The position numbers were made by a program, and so were the translations under genes. A stretch of 64,000 nucleotides of DNA from Acidimicrobiales bacterium (GTDB lineage Bacteria > Actinomycetota > Acidimicrobiia > Acidimicrobiales > Aldehydirespiratoraceae), in assembly GCA_029246685.1 (NCBI GenBank), contig JAQWMR010000016.1, positions 434,001 to 498,000 of the forward strand. Direction: 5' to 3'. The notes under the pieces were generated by a model, which ran no database searches, had not been told where the DNA came from, and saw only the letters and a list, made by a program, of their open reading frames with translations. Below are positions 52,813 to 61,049 of the stretch, in pieces. Numbering within the stretch: position 1 is the first letter of the stretch; each line of letters begins with the position of its first letter.

Positions 52813-52834
52813 AGCGGGGGTCTACGGTGCGCCG

Positions 52835-54220
52835 ATGCGCCGACCCTGGTTGACCCTCGCCGTGGTCGTGATGGCGTCGGTCCAGGTGGCGATGACACTC
52901 TCCGTCGTGTTCGTCGTCTTCGTCGATCTCGACGACTACTTCCCGAACGCCAGCAGTGCGCAACTCTCGTGGGCGATCAACGCGTTCACGATCGTGCTGG
53001 CGTCCACCGTGGTCCTCGGCTCCGCTATCGCCGACCGCTACGGCCGCAAGCGAGTGGCCATCGTCGGCGCGCTCATCTTCGCTCTCGGCTCGGTCATCGC
53101 CGGAACCGCGCCCGGGATCGCCGTCCTCATCTTCGGCCGGTGCGTGCAGGCCCTCGGCGCCGCCGCGTTCGGTCCGGCCTCCCTCGCACTCGTGCTCGAT
53201 GCGTTCCCCTTCGAGCGCCGCGGCATCGCCATGGGCGTGTTCACGATGGGTGGCGCGTTCGCCGCCGGCTCCGGACCGGCACTCGGCGGGATCATCGTCG
53301 ACAACCTCGGCTGGCGATGGGCGTTCCTCGCGGTGGTTCCGGTTGGCGTGCTCGCCGCGGCGGTCGGCAGCGTCGTCTGGGTCGAGAGCGAGGAGACGAA
53401 GACCGAGCGCCTTCCGGACCCCGTCGGCTCGCTCCTGATCCTGAGCGGCGTCGGGCTGCTCGTTCTCTCGCTCGTGCAGAGCAAAGACTGGGGTTGGGTC
53501 GACGGCCGCACCGCCCTGAGCGCAATCGCCGGCTTGGTCTTCCTCGGCACCCTGCTGCGCCGATCGGCGTCGCATCCCCGGCCAACCATCGACCTCACCT
53601 TGTTCCGCCATCGCACGTTCCGCGCCGGCAGCATCTCGTTCGGCGTCTTTGCGACGAGCTTCTTCGCGATGACCTTTTCGGCCGTCCTCTACCTCACCGA
53701 GGTGTGGAACTACGACCTCGACAAGGCCGGCCTGCTCGCGGCACCGTTCTTCCTCGCAACGGGCGTCGCCGGCCCGGTCGCGGGCCGACTCGTCGACCGC
53801 GTCGGTCCGCGGCCGCTGGTGATCGCGGGCACGCTGCTCTGGGCCGCCACGATCACCGTCCTCGCGCTCGTGATCGACGAGCAGCGCAACGTCGGACTTT
53901 GGTTGGCCCTGCTGATCACCGCGGGGATCGGTTCGGGCTTCTACTGGGGTGCCGCGCCCACGCTCTCGGTCGAGGGGCTCGACGGCCCCCGATTCGCGGC
54001 TGCGGGTGGCATAAATCAGACGCTGCAGAACATCGGCTCGTCGTTCGCGATCGCGATTGCGATCACCCTGCTGGGCGACGACCCGACCAGAAACGACTTC
54101 TCTCCGGTGTTCGTCGTTGTGGTCCTCGCGGCAGTTGTGACAACAATGGTGGTGGCGACCGCCGACGGCCGCCCGGCTCTCGCCCGCCTCGAGGAGGACG
54201 CACATGGGCTTCCCAACTGA
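52835..54220 (+). CDS. MFS drug/proton antiporter, DHA2 family
   Basis: A 461-residue membrane protein with 12-14 hydrophobic segments. Motif A is GSAIADRYGRKRVAIVGAL (residues about 61-79), and motif C lies in GAFAAGSGPALGGIIVDN, typical of antiporters. It should export a hydrophobic or toxic compound in exchange for protons. The ATG at 52835 follows the GGGGTCAGACCCC element by 23 bp. It overlaps the amidohydrolase gene by 17 bp on the same strand, so the exporter and that protein are probably made together. Confidence 0.92.
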   Translation: MRRPWLTLAVVVMASVQVAMTLSVVFVVFVDLDDYFPNASSAQLSWAINAFTIVLASTVVLGSAIADRYGRKRVAIVGALIFALGSVIAGTAPGIAVLIFGRCVQALGAAAFGPASLALVLDAFPFERRGIAMGVFTMGGAFAAGSGPALGGIIVDNLGWRWAFLAVVPVGVLAAAVGSVVWVESEETKTERLPDPVGSLLILSGVGLLVLSLVQSKDWGWVDGRTALSAIAGLVFLGTLLRRSASHPRPTIDLTLFRHRTFRAGSISFGVFATSFFAMTFSAVLYLTEVWNYDLDKAGLLAAPFFLATGVAGPVAGRLVDRVGPRPLVIAGTLLWAATITVLALVIDEQRNVGLWLALLITAGIGSGFYWGAAPTLSVEGLDGPRFAAAGGINQTLQNIGSSFAIAIAITLLGDDPTRNDFSPVFVVVVLAAVVTTMVVATADGRPALARLEEDAHGLPN

Positions 54221-55103
54221 CATCGGCATCATCGACCCGGGGGTGGGGTTTCCCTACACCAGCGTCGAGGAGAAGAAAGCCACCTACGACTTCATGCGGC
54301 CGCTCTACAAGGACGCCGACACGATCGACTCGATGGAGTTCCCCGCCGAGTACATGTTCAAGGACGCGCCCGACGTGGTGGATGACGGCACCGATCCGAT
54401 CGATTGGACCATCGCCGAGATGGACAAGTGGAACGTGCAGGTCGGCGTCATAGGCACCGGCGAACAGAGCGTGGAAGCCGTCCGTCGTCACCCCGGCCGC
54501 TTCGTCCAGTCGCACGGGCTGGAGAACACGAACCACGTGATGGAGACAGTCGAGGGCATCCGCCGAGCCAAGGACGAGCACGACATCGTCAGCGTCGGGT
54601 GCTTCCCCTGCGGGATCTTCCCGCAGGTCGCCATCGACGATCCGAAGATGTATCCGGTCTACGCGACCTGCGTGGAGCTCGACCTCCCCATCTTCATCAA
54701 CGCGGGCATCGTCGGGCCCCGGATGCCGAGTTGGCCACAGGAGGTCTGGCGTCTCGATCAGGTCTGTTACGACTTCCCGGAGCTCACCATCGTCACTCGG
54801 CACGGGTGCGAGCCATGGGAGAAGCTCGCCATGAAGCTCATGCTCAAGTGGCCGGGCCTGCACTACTGCACCAGTGCGTTCGCCCCGAAGCACTACCCCG
54901 AGGAGATCGTGAAGTTCGCCAACACCCGCGGCGCGGACAAGGTGATGTTCACCGGCTACTTCCCGGCCGGCCTGTCGATGGAACGACAGTTCACCGAGAT
55001 GGCGGAGTACAACCCGTTCAAGGACGAGGTGTGGCCCAAGTTCCTCCGGGGCAACGCGATTCGCATCCTCAAGCTCGACGAAAAGCTCGGGCTCGAGGCC
55101 TGA
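54204..55103 (+). CDS. amidohydrolase family 2-like protein lacking canonical metal residues
   Basis: A 299-residue protein with the COG2159 barrel layout. It opens DIGIIDPGVGFPYTS where relatives have a D-x-H-x-H/E metal motif. The barrel strand LPIFINAGIVGPRMPS has Asn in place of the usual His (LxIHxG), and DKVMFTGYFPAGLSMERQ has Gly-Tyr in place of the SDFP Asp. TIVTRHGCEPWEKL retains one His. The fold assignment is fair, but catalysis by the usual zinc mechanism looks impossible. It overlaps the MFS gene and meets the selenoprotein gene end-to-end (0-bp gap). Confidence 0.8.
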   Translation: MGFPTDIGIIDPGVGFPYTSVEEKKATYDFMRPLYKDADTIDSMEFPAEYMFKDAPDVVDDGTDPIDWTIAEMDKWNVQVGVIGTGEQSVEAVRRHPGRFVQSHGLENTNHVMETVEGIRRAKDEHDIVSVGCFPCGIFPQVAIDDPKMYPVYATCVELDLPIFINAGIVGPRMPSWPQEVWRLDQVCYDFPELTIVTRHGCEPWEKLAMKLMLKWPGLHYCTSAFAPKHYPEEIVKFANTRGADKVMFTGYFPAGLSMERQFTEMAEYNPFKDEVWPKFLRGNAIRILKLDEKLGLEA

Positions 55104-56849
55104 TCAATCCGCGGGCTCAGCCTGCGGCGCCTCGCACGCAAGGTCCAATGAGAACGAGAGATCGATCGCCTTCGCGGTCCAGTCACCGTGCGGGCCGTCG
55201 TTGCTCATCACGTAGGCATTGGCACGGGTGGGGTCGCCCGCGACCGCGACCACGAACCGGTCCGGCTCGGTGACGATGGGAACGAGGCGATCCGCATCAT
55301 CGGACTCGGCGAACGCAGCCGGCACCAGGCCCGCGTCAGCCAGCTCGATCAGCGAGCGTCGCCCCGCGGTGAGGTTCGACCACTCGCCGATCAGCTTCTC
55401 GAATCGCCACGCCGGAATGCGGGCGTGGTCGAACAGGGCAGCTTGGACGTCGGCCTTCGACCACCCGGCGTCGCCGAAGACCCGAGCGATCATCGGCGAC
55501 ACAACGAGGAGCGGCCGGAACTGGCCGATGCCGAGTCCGTAGACGTGCGTGAGATCCCAGCCTGCGATCCGAGCGAGTCCGTCACCGAGGTACGGAAGGA
55601 TCTCTTCCGGAGTCGAACCGAAGACGCTGCCCACGATGGCGCCGCTGTTCATACGGGCGACGCTCACTGCCTCACGGGTCGGGTCGACGCCGAACTGGGC
55701 GCTGACCGGTTCCCAGCCGATCTCGGCGAGCGCGCCCATGTCTTCTGCGAGGACGACGCGGGCGCTGTTGCCGAACGTCGCCTTGTCGTGCTCATCGGTG
55801 GTGAAGCCGAAGACGTTGCGGAGATAGAGCCGCAGCCATCGGCCGACCGTCGTGTTGGCGGCAGCGCCCTCTCGTAGTGCTCCGGGCCCCGAGTTGAAGC
55901 CGAGGTCCGCGGAAGCGGGTCCGTCGAGGATCACGAGGGCATCAGCACCCGTTGTGTTGCCCGAGTGTTCGGCGCCGTAGTGAGGGTCGGCCAGCACTTC
56001 CGCAATCGCGATCAGCACCGGAAGCAGTTCGGGCCGGCAGCCGGCCATCACCGCATTGACGGCGATCGACCAGACCGTGATGTCTCGCCCGGACGACTTC
56101 GCGATGCCGAGCGTCTTCCACGGATCGTGACCGCCGGCGAGCACAAACGACTCCACCCGGTCCCGAGTCGGCGGGATGATCGGGGAGCCATCGCTCCACC
56201 CCCGCTGAACGAACAGCCCGTTGATCTCGTCGACCGATCCCGACGCGACCGTCTCGATCGCGGTCGGCTCGGCCGTGGCTCCCGCCGCCTGCGCAACCTC
56301 GCCGGTCAAGCCTGCGATCACCTGATCGACCGTCTTCGTGCGGAAGTTGTCTGTCATCAGATCGGCGGATTGGGAGTCGACATGGCCGACGGTGACGGCG
56401 AGCGGCAATCCGTCGTAGCCGAGACCCCGACCGGTGGCCGAGGCCTGGCCCTGGAAGCCGTCGCACATGATCGAGACAGACGGGGTGCCCGCGGCTTCAG
56501 CAGCGATGGAGGCCCGCATCACGGCGGGCGTGCAGCTGCCTCAACACCCCATCCCGGAGACGACCGCGTCGACGCCCCGGGTTCGCAGCGTGTCCGGCAT
56601 ACGGTCGATGACCTCGGCTTCGTCACCGCCGTGGGTGTTCCCGAATACCTCGAAACCCACGATCTCGACGTTCGGGAATCGGGCCGTCAGCTCTGCCTCG
56701 AGCACAGGGAAGAGCTCGTCGCCGCGGAAGAGGTAGTCCCACAGGAAGCCGATACGGGCGCCGTCGATCGAGTCGAGCCGCGGCGCGAGTCGCCTCGTCT
56801 CGATTCCTTTCGGCGAACTCGGCCACACCACCTCGTACTCGGCGCTCAT
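55104..56849 (-). CDS. UGSC-family selenoprotein (in-frame UGA read as selenocysteine)
   Basis: A 581-residue protein when the TGA at 56541-56543 is read as Sec103. The N-terminal part (MSAEYEVVWP ... GVDAVVSGMGC) is followed by Sec-Gly-Ser-Cys-Thr-Pro-Ala, then RASIAAEAAGTPSVSIMCDG and a long C-terminal domain (WSDGSPIIPPTRDRVE, HSGNTTGADALVILDGP). U-G-S-C is the motif that names the UGSC (seleno)protein family. The frame is maintained on both sides of the TGA with no indel. The residue pair Sec103/Cys106 is probably redox active. A SECIS-like hairpin lies 12-29 nt after the UGA. The molecular role of the family is not settled. It is divergent from the HpcH aldolase gene. Confidence 0.88.
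56512..56543 (-). promoter_or_regulatory. UGA codon and bacterial SECIS-like hairpin in the UGSC gene
   Basis: On the minus strand, UGA (56543-56541) is followed by GCCCGC-CGUGAU-GCGGGC, a 6-bp perfect stem. Its apical loop starts 18 nt after the UGA and contains GU. E. coli fdhF has its SelB-binding loop 19-23 nt after UGA, so position and shape fit. Binding by SelB is inferred. Confidence 0.7.
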
Positions 56850-56912
56850 GGTGACAGCATCGCGCACGCGACACCGACAACGGGCACTCCGCCGACGTGG
56901 TTCAATGCCGCC

Positions 56913-57692
56913 ATGGATCACCTACGCGACGTTCTCGACCGCGGCGAGACCGCGCACGGCTGCTGGCTCTCGCTCCCCAACCAGCACACGACCGAAGTCG
57001 TCGCCCGCATCGGGTTCGACTACGCGTGCGTCGACACGCAGCACGGCCTAGCCGACTACACGAACGCGATCGCGATGCTCCAGGTGATGGAACTCAGCGA
57101 CGCAACGCCGATCGTCCGGGTGCCGTGGAACGAGCCGGGGATCATCGGACGCATGCTGGACGGCGGGGCGATGGGGATCATCATCCCAATGGTCAACTCG
57201 GTCGCCGAGGCCGAGGCCGCAGTCCATGCCTGCCGCTACCCGCCAGAGGGCGGACGAAGCCACGGCCCGTTCCGCGCCGCCGCGCAGCACGGCCCGGACT
57301 ACAGCGCGACGGCAAACGATCGCGTCTTGTGCATCCCGATGATCGAGACGATGCACGCGGTCGAGCGACTCGACGAGATCCTTGCCGTGCCCGGCGTTGA
57401 CGCGATCTACGTCGGACCGGCCGACCTCTCCCTGTCGCTCGGACTCGAGCCGCGCAACAACGACGACGACGCCCGCTTCACCGAGACGATCGAGCACATC
57501 GCGGCGACCGCCGCAGCCGCCGGCGTCGTCCCCGGAATCCACGCCAACGCCGGTCTCGCGTCTCGCCGACAGGATCAGGGCTTCCGCCTCATCACCGTGT
57601 CCACTGACGCGGCCGCCCTGCGCAGCAAGCTGGCCGACGAGCTCCGCGTTTCGCGTGAGGGCGGTGGCACAGAGGATTCCTCGGTCTACTGA
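56913..57692 (+). CDS. HpcH/HpaI family aldolase (2-keto-3-deoxy/4-hydroxy-2-oxo acid type)
   Basis: A 259-residue (beta/alpha)8 class II aldolase. GCWLSLPNQHTTEVVARIGF and VDTQHGLADY near the N-terminus, the metal Glu in IPMIETMHAVE and the Asp in IYVGPADLSLSLG are diagnostic. It cleaves 4-hydroxy-2-oxo acids to pyruvate and an aldehyde, or relatives such as citryl or malyl compounds. It is divergent from the selenoprotein gene (63 bp) and 20 bp upstream of the enoyl-CoA hydratase gene. A common pathway is possible. Confidence 0.9.
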   Translation: MDHLRDVLDRGETAHGCWLSLPNQHTTEVVARIGFDYACVDTQHGLADYTNAIAMLQVMELSDATPIVRVPWNEPGIIGRMLDGGAMGIIIPMVNSVAEAEAAVHACRYPPEGGRSHGPFRAAAQHGPDYSATANDRVLCIPMIETMHAVERLDEILAVPGVDAIYVGPADLSLSLGLEPRNNDDDARFTETIEHIAATAAAAGVVPGIHANAGLASRRQDQGFRLITVSTDAAALRSKLADELRVSREGGGTEDSSVY

Positions 57693-57712
57693 CCCGTCGC
57701 TACTGTGCGGCC

Positions 57713-58501
57713 ATGACCGAACCGCTCCTGTTCGAGAAGCGAGACGACGGCGTTGCGATCGTCTCCACCAACGACGATCCGCTCAACCGCATGACGCTGG
57801 ACTACGTCGATCGGCTGGGCGAGGTGGTCGACGAGATCGCCGCGGACGACTCGATCCGCGCGTTCGTCATCACGGCCGACGGCACAACCAACTTCTCCGT
57901 GGGCATGAACCTGAAGCAACTGCCCGAGGGGATGAAACGAGCCGGCAGCGTCGACGCGTTCTTCGATCAGCGGCTCGATCTGATCTCCCGGATCGAGACG
58001 ATGGGCAAGCCGTCGATCGCCACCCTCTTCGGCTACTGCCTGGGCGGCGGACTCGAGCTGCCACTCGGCTGCACCTTTCGGCTCGCGGCCGAGGAGGGCG
58101 CCAAGATCGGCCTCCCCGAGATGGACCTCGGCTCCACTCCGGCGTGGGGCGGGTCGGCCCGGCTCGCGAAGCTGATCGGCCGGACGAAGGCGCTCGACAT
58201 GATTCTGCGGGCGAAGACGCTCAGCGGCCCCGAGGCGCTCGAACTCGGCGTGGTCAGCGAAGTGTGGCCCCTCGCCGAGCTGAAGGACCGAGCGATCGCG
58301 CTTGCGGCCGAACTTGCCCGTCAGCCCCGGCTCGCCGTCAAGGGCGTGCTCGACGCCCTCCACGACTCCGAGCACAGGACGGTGGAGGAGCTGCTCGCCG
58401 GCGAGCGGGCGGCGGTGCATCTCACCAACGGCACCGCCGATGCCCGCGAGGGGATGATGGCCTTCCTCGAGAAGCGCGATCCGGTCTTCAACCAGGAATA
58501 G
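57713..58501 (+). CDS. enoyl-CoA hydratase/isomerase family protein
   Basis: A 262-residue crotonase-fold protein. The oxyanion-hole blocks are AFVITADGTTNFSVGMNLKQL and IATLFGYCLGGGLELPLGC, and the second catalytic region is GLPEMDLGSTPAWGGSARLAKLIG. A Glu in GLPEMDLGSTP sits at one of the two catalytic Glu positions; the other is not in GGGLELPL, so hydration versus isomerisation is unclear. It follows the HpcH aldolase on the same strand and ends convergent to the PPOX gene (19-bp gap). Confidence 0.88.
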   Translation: MTEPLLFEKRDDGVAIVSTNDDPLNRMTLDYVDRLGEVVDEIAADDSIRAFVITADGTTNFSVGMNLKQLPEGMKRAGSVDAFFDQRLDLISRIETMGKPSIATLFGYCLGGGLELPLGCTFRLAAEEGAKIGLPEMDLGSTPAWGGSARLAKLIGRTKALDMILRAKTLSGPEALELGVVSEVWPLAELKDRAIALAAELARQPRLAVKGVLDALHDSEHRTVEELLAGERAAVHLTNGTADAREGMMAFLEKRDPVFNQE

Positions 58502-58520
58502 CGCTCAGTCACTCAGCAGA

Positions 58521-59021
58521 TCAGTCCTCGAACAGCTCGGGCGGGAACCCACCCTTGCTGACCGGGCTCCAGCGAGTGGGCTCGATCACGATCGCGGACT
58601 TCCCCTGATCGTCCATCGCCTGGCGGTACTCGTCCCAGTCGTCGTGCTCGCCGCTGATGCAACGGAAGTAGTCGACGAGCGCGTCGGCGGCCGCTGGTGC
58701 CGGCATGTCGAGCACCTGAGCCTGGCCGTCGATCTGCACCCAGGCGCCATTGAACGCGTCACCCATCACGAGCACGGATACGTCCGGGTTGCGCCTGGCG
58801 TTCGCGGCCTTCGCTCGACCCGGATACGTGGCGATGGCGAGCCGACCAGCGCCGGTCATACCACCGCTGACCAGACTCATCTGGGGCCGCCCGTCCGCTC
58901 GAGTGGTCGACAGCACCCACTGGTGTTTGCCGTTCAGGTGTTCGCGTAGCTCGTCGAGATCGACGTCGACATCGCTCGCCCTGTACTGCGCTCGCCGATC
59001 GTCGGCCCGGATCTTCTTCAC
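58521..59021 (-). CDS. pyridoxamine 5'-phosphate oxidase/F420-dependent family protein
   Basis: A 166-residue split-barrel flavin/F420-binding protein. It opens MKKIRADDRRAQYRAS, then HQWVLSTTRADGRPQMSLVS, IATYPGRAKAANARRNPDVS and GAWVQIDGQAQVLD, matching PPOX-class enzymes of the actinobacterial F420 type. These reduce or oxidise small substrates or act as cofactor carriers. It is the last gene of a four-gene minus-strand run (nitroreductase, alpha/beta hydrolase, Sec-thioredoxin-like protein, PPOX) with 3- to 9-bp gaps, so a common redox role is plausible. Confidence 0.85.
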   Translation of the reverse strand: MKKIRADDRRAQYRASDVDVDLDELREHLNGKHQWVLSTTRADGRPQMSLVSGGMTGAGRLAIATYPGRAKAANARRNPDVSVLVMGDAFNGAWVQIDGQAQVLDMPAPAAADALVDYFRCISGEHDDWDEYRQAMDDQGKSAIVIEPTRWSPVSKGGFPPELFED

Positions 59022-59024
59022 GTT

Positions 59025-60182
59025 TTAGCTCCCGCGTAGCTTTCGCCAGAGCGTCGTCCAGATCCACTCGACCTGCGACGACTGCTTCACGTCCTCGCCG
59101 GGCAGCCCCATCGGGTCGTAGTACGCCTTCTCGGGCTCGTTCTCCCGCATGGCCTTCGTCTTCTTCGACCACATGCGCAAGGCGTGACCACCACTCTTGT
59201 GGGTCCAGCCCTGGCGGTGATAGTTCCAGTTGTCCGGTGAGAGGCGCTGCGCATCGGCGAAGTGTCGTTGCGCGCGTTCCCCGTCGCCGTCATTGACGAA
59301 GTGGACGCCGAGCTTGAACGTGGGATCGGCCAGGAGCGTGTCGTCGCTGACCGGCTTGAGGTGTTCGCGCAGCTCCTCCGCGGACCAGACGAACTCGCTG
59401 TCCGCGCCCTTCTGGACCCAGTCGCGGGTCGCATCGGCGAACGCCGTCCCACCGAAGCTCATCGAGGCGACACCCATCTTGATGGTGTGCTCGCCGGCGT
59501 AGACACCTTCGTTGCTGCGGACGATCCGGCCTTCCTCATCGATCCACGCAGCTGAGGGAACGTTGACCCAGCCGAAGAGCGTGCTGATCTTGTGAGTCGC
59601 ATCGACGATGCAGTGGTAGGTGACGTTGGCCTTGTCGAAGAGTTTCCCGGCCGCGGCTTCACCCTGGGAGTCCTGGGCGGCGCTGATGATCACGAAGTCG
59701 TCATGGCCGGCGGCGGTGAGTTCGCTGTACAAGTCCTGCCAGACCGGCAGGTCGAATCGACAACCTCACCAACTGGCCCAGGTGACGAGGAGAACCTTCT
59801 TCCCGCGCAGATCTGAGAGTCGGATGGCGCGGCCATCACGGTCCGTCACCTCGAAGTCGGGCGCGAAGCCGGACCCGAGCGTGGAGTGACGGGCGTGGGG
59901 CACGGTGCCGAGGCTCCACACGTCGTCGTCATGGACGTACTTCTGACCGACCTTGTCGGCCAACGCTGAGTACTTGAGCCACTGCGCGCCTCTATGCTCC
60001 TGTACCCACTCGGTCTTCTCGTCACCGAGCAGCGGGACGCAGAGCTCATCGAGACAGGCGCCCTCCGGCTTGAGTTCCCAACCGGTGGCCTCGGGCAACT
60101 GATCGGTGCGAACCCAGAGATCCGGTCCGGCGTCGGGAAGGCTGTCGACCGTGGTCGACTCATCGTTGGCAAGTACGAGCAT
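59025..60182 (-). CDS. thioredoxin/TlpA-like selenoprotein with a Sec-Gly-Cys active site
   Basis: A 385-residue protein when the TGA at 59766-59768 is read as Sec139. Upstream, LRGKKVLLVTWASW is the classic TlpA/ResA strand leading to the active site. After the UGA come Gly-Cys-Arg and FDLPVWQDLYSELTAAG, then CIVDATHKISTLFGWVNVPSAAWIDEEGRIV with the cis-Pro. Homologous CxxC proteins have Cys where UGA stands. A domain of about 105 residues precedes the thioredoxin fold, with Cys43 and Cys48. The C-terminal 100 residues include a TPR-like stretch (ERAQRHFADAQRLSPDN). No signal peptide is seen. A SECIS-like hairpin follows the UGA. Confidence 0.9.
59735..59768 (-). promoter_or_regulatory. UGA codon and bacterial SECIS hairpin in the thioredoxin-like gene
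   Basis: UGA at 59768-59766 is followed on the minus strand by CCUGCC-GGUCU-GGCAGG, a perfect 6-bp stem. The GGUCU apical loop starts 21 nt after UGA. The E. coli fdhF element also presents a GGUCU loop, 19-23 nt after its UGA. This is the strongest single piece of evidence for selenocysteine insertion in the window. Confidence 0.85.
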
Positions 60183-60191
60183 GGCGAAACC

Positions 60192-61049
60192 CTAGGCGCC
60201 GTCTTCCCCGCCGTGCGTCGCCAGATGCTCGAGGAGAAGTTCGGTGAACACGCCCTCCTGCTCGTCCGGGATCGTGTGGCCGAACCCGTTGACCGGCTCG
60301 AACCGATACGGGCCGGTGACGAACTCGGCCGTGCCCTCCGCCGCGAACGGCCCGACCGTCGGATCTGCGGTGCCCCACACATAGAGGGTCGGCACGGCAA
60401 TCGCCGGCATGTCTGCCGGGTTCATCGAGGACAGACGAACCGCTCGATACCAGTTGATCGCCGCATCGAGCGCTTCGTGGGTGCCGAGCGTGTCGAGGTA
60501 GGCCGCAGCCGTGTCGGCAGGAACGCCCCAACGCTCGTAGATCCCCCGCAGGATCGCTGCGTCGTCGGCCAGCCATTCGGCGGTGGCCTCGGGCCGCTGA
60601 TGCGAGCGGTGATGCGACGAACGCCCGGCCTGGTCCGGGTCATCGGTCATCGCCCGCACGAACGCAGCCGGGTGAGGCCGGGACAGGACGGCGAGGGAGC
60701 GAACTCGCTCCGGGTTGTGCGCAGCGAGGCACCACCCGATCTGGCCGCCCCAATCGTGCCCGACGAGATGGAACTGCTCTACGCCGAGCGAGTCGGCGAT
60801 CGCCAGCACGTCAGCCATCAACAGCTCGGTGCGGTAGTCCTCGATCTCTGTCGGTCGGGCGCCGGGCGAGTAGCCCCGCTGATCCGGAGCGCAGACCTGG
60901 TAGCCGGCGTCGACAAGGGCCGGTAGCTCGTGGCGCCAGGTGTGGCGGCTGTGCGGGAAGCCGTGGAGGAAGAGGACGAGCGGACCGTCGCCGCCGAGGT
61001 CGCCGGTGAACTCGAGCCCGTTGGCTGCGAGCGCCCGCGTCTCGATCAC
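60192..61049 (-). CDS. alpha/beta hydrolase, epoxide hydrolase/haloalkane dehalogenase-like
   Basis: A 285-residue alpha/beta-fold enzyme. The oxyanion motif is FLHGFPHSRHTWRHE, the nucleophile Asp lies in LVGHDWGGQIGW, the later acid position is in LYVWGTADPTVG and the catalytic His is in NGFGHTIPDEQ. Asp as nucleophile points to epoxide hydrolases and dehalogenases and away from Ser esterases. The GTG start at 61049 overlaps the nitroreductase stop by 4 bp. A longer frame upstream to 61274 is not homologous. The substrate is unknown. Confidence 0.88.
   Translation of the reverse strand: MIETRALAANGLEFTGDLGGDGPLVLFLHGFPHSRHTWRHELPALVDAGYQVCAPDQRGYSPGARPTEIEDYRTELLMADVLAIADSLGVEQFHLVGHDWGGQIGWCLAAHNPERVRSLAVLSRPHPAAFVRAMTDDPDQAGRSSHHRSHQRPEATAEWLADDAAILRGIYERWGVPADTAAAYLDTLGTHEALDAAINWYRAVRLSSMNPADMPAIAVPTLYVWGTADPTVGPFAAEGTAEFVTGPYRFEPVNGFGHTIPDEQEGVFTELLLEHLATHGGEDGA

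Noticed and set aside
52757..54232. 491-codon minus-strand open frame opposite the MFS exporter
   Set aside because: It runs through the GGGGTCAGACCCC repeat and is composed of charged residues. The opposite strand encodes a complete MFS protein.
55104..56522. Reading the 472-residue C-terminal frame as a separate gene starting at 56522
   Set aside because: The homology continues without shift through the TGA into the upstream frame, and U-G-S-C is a known family motif. Selenocysteine explains the data better than two genes.
59025..59732. Reading the thioredoxin-like C-terminal half as its own gene
   Set aside because: It would begin in the middle of a thioredoxin fold, just after the active-site loop, and the upstream frame ends exactly at VTWASW. 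A Sec codon joins them.
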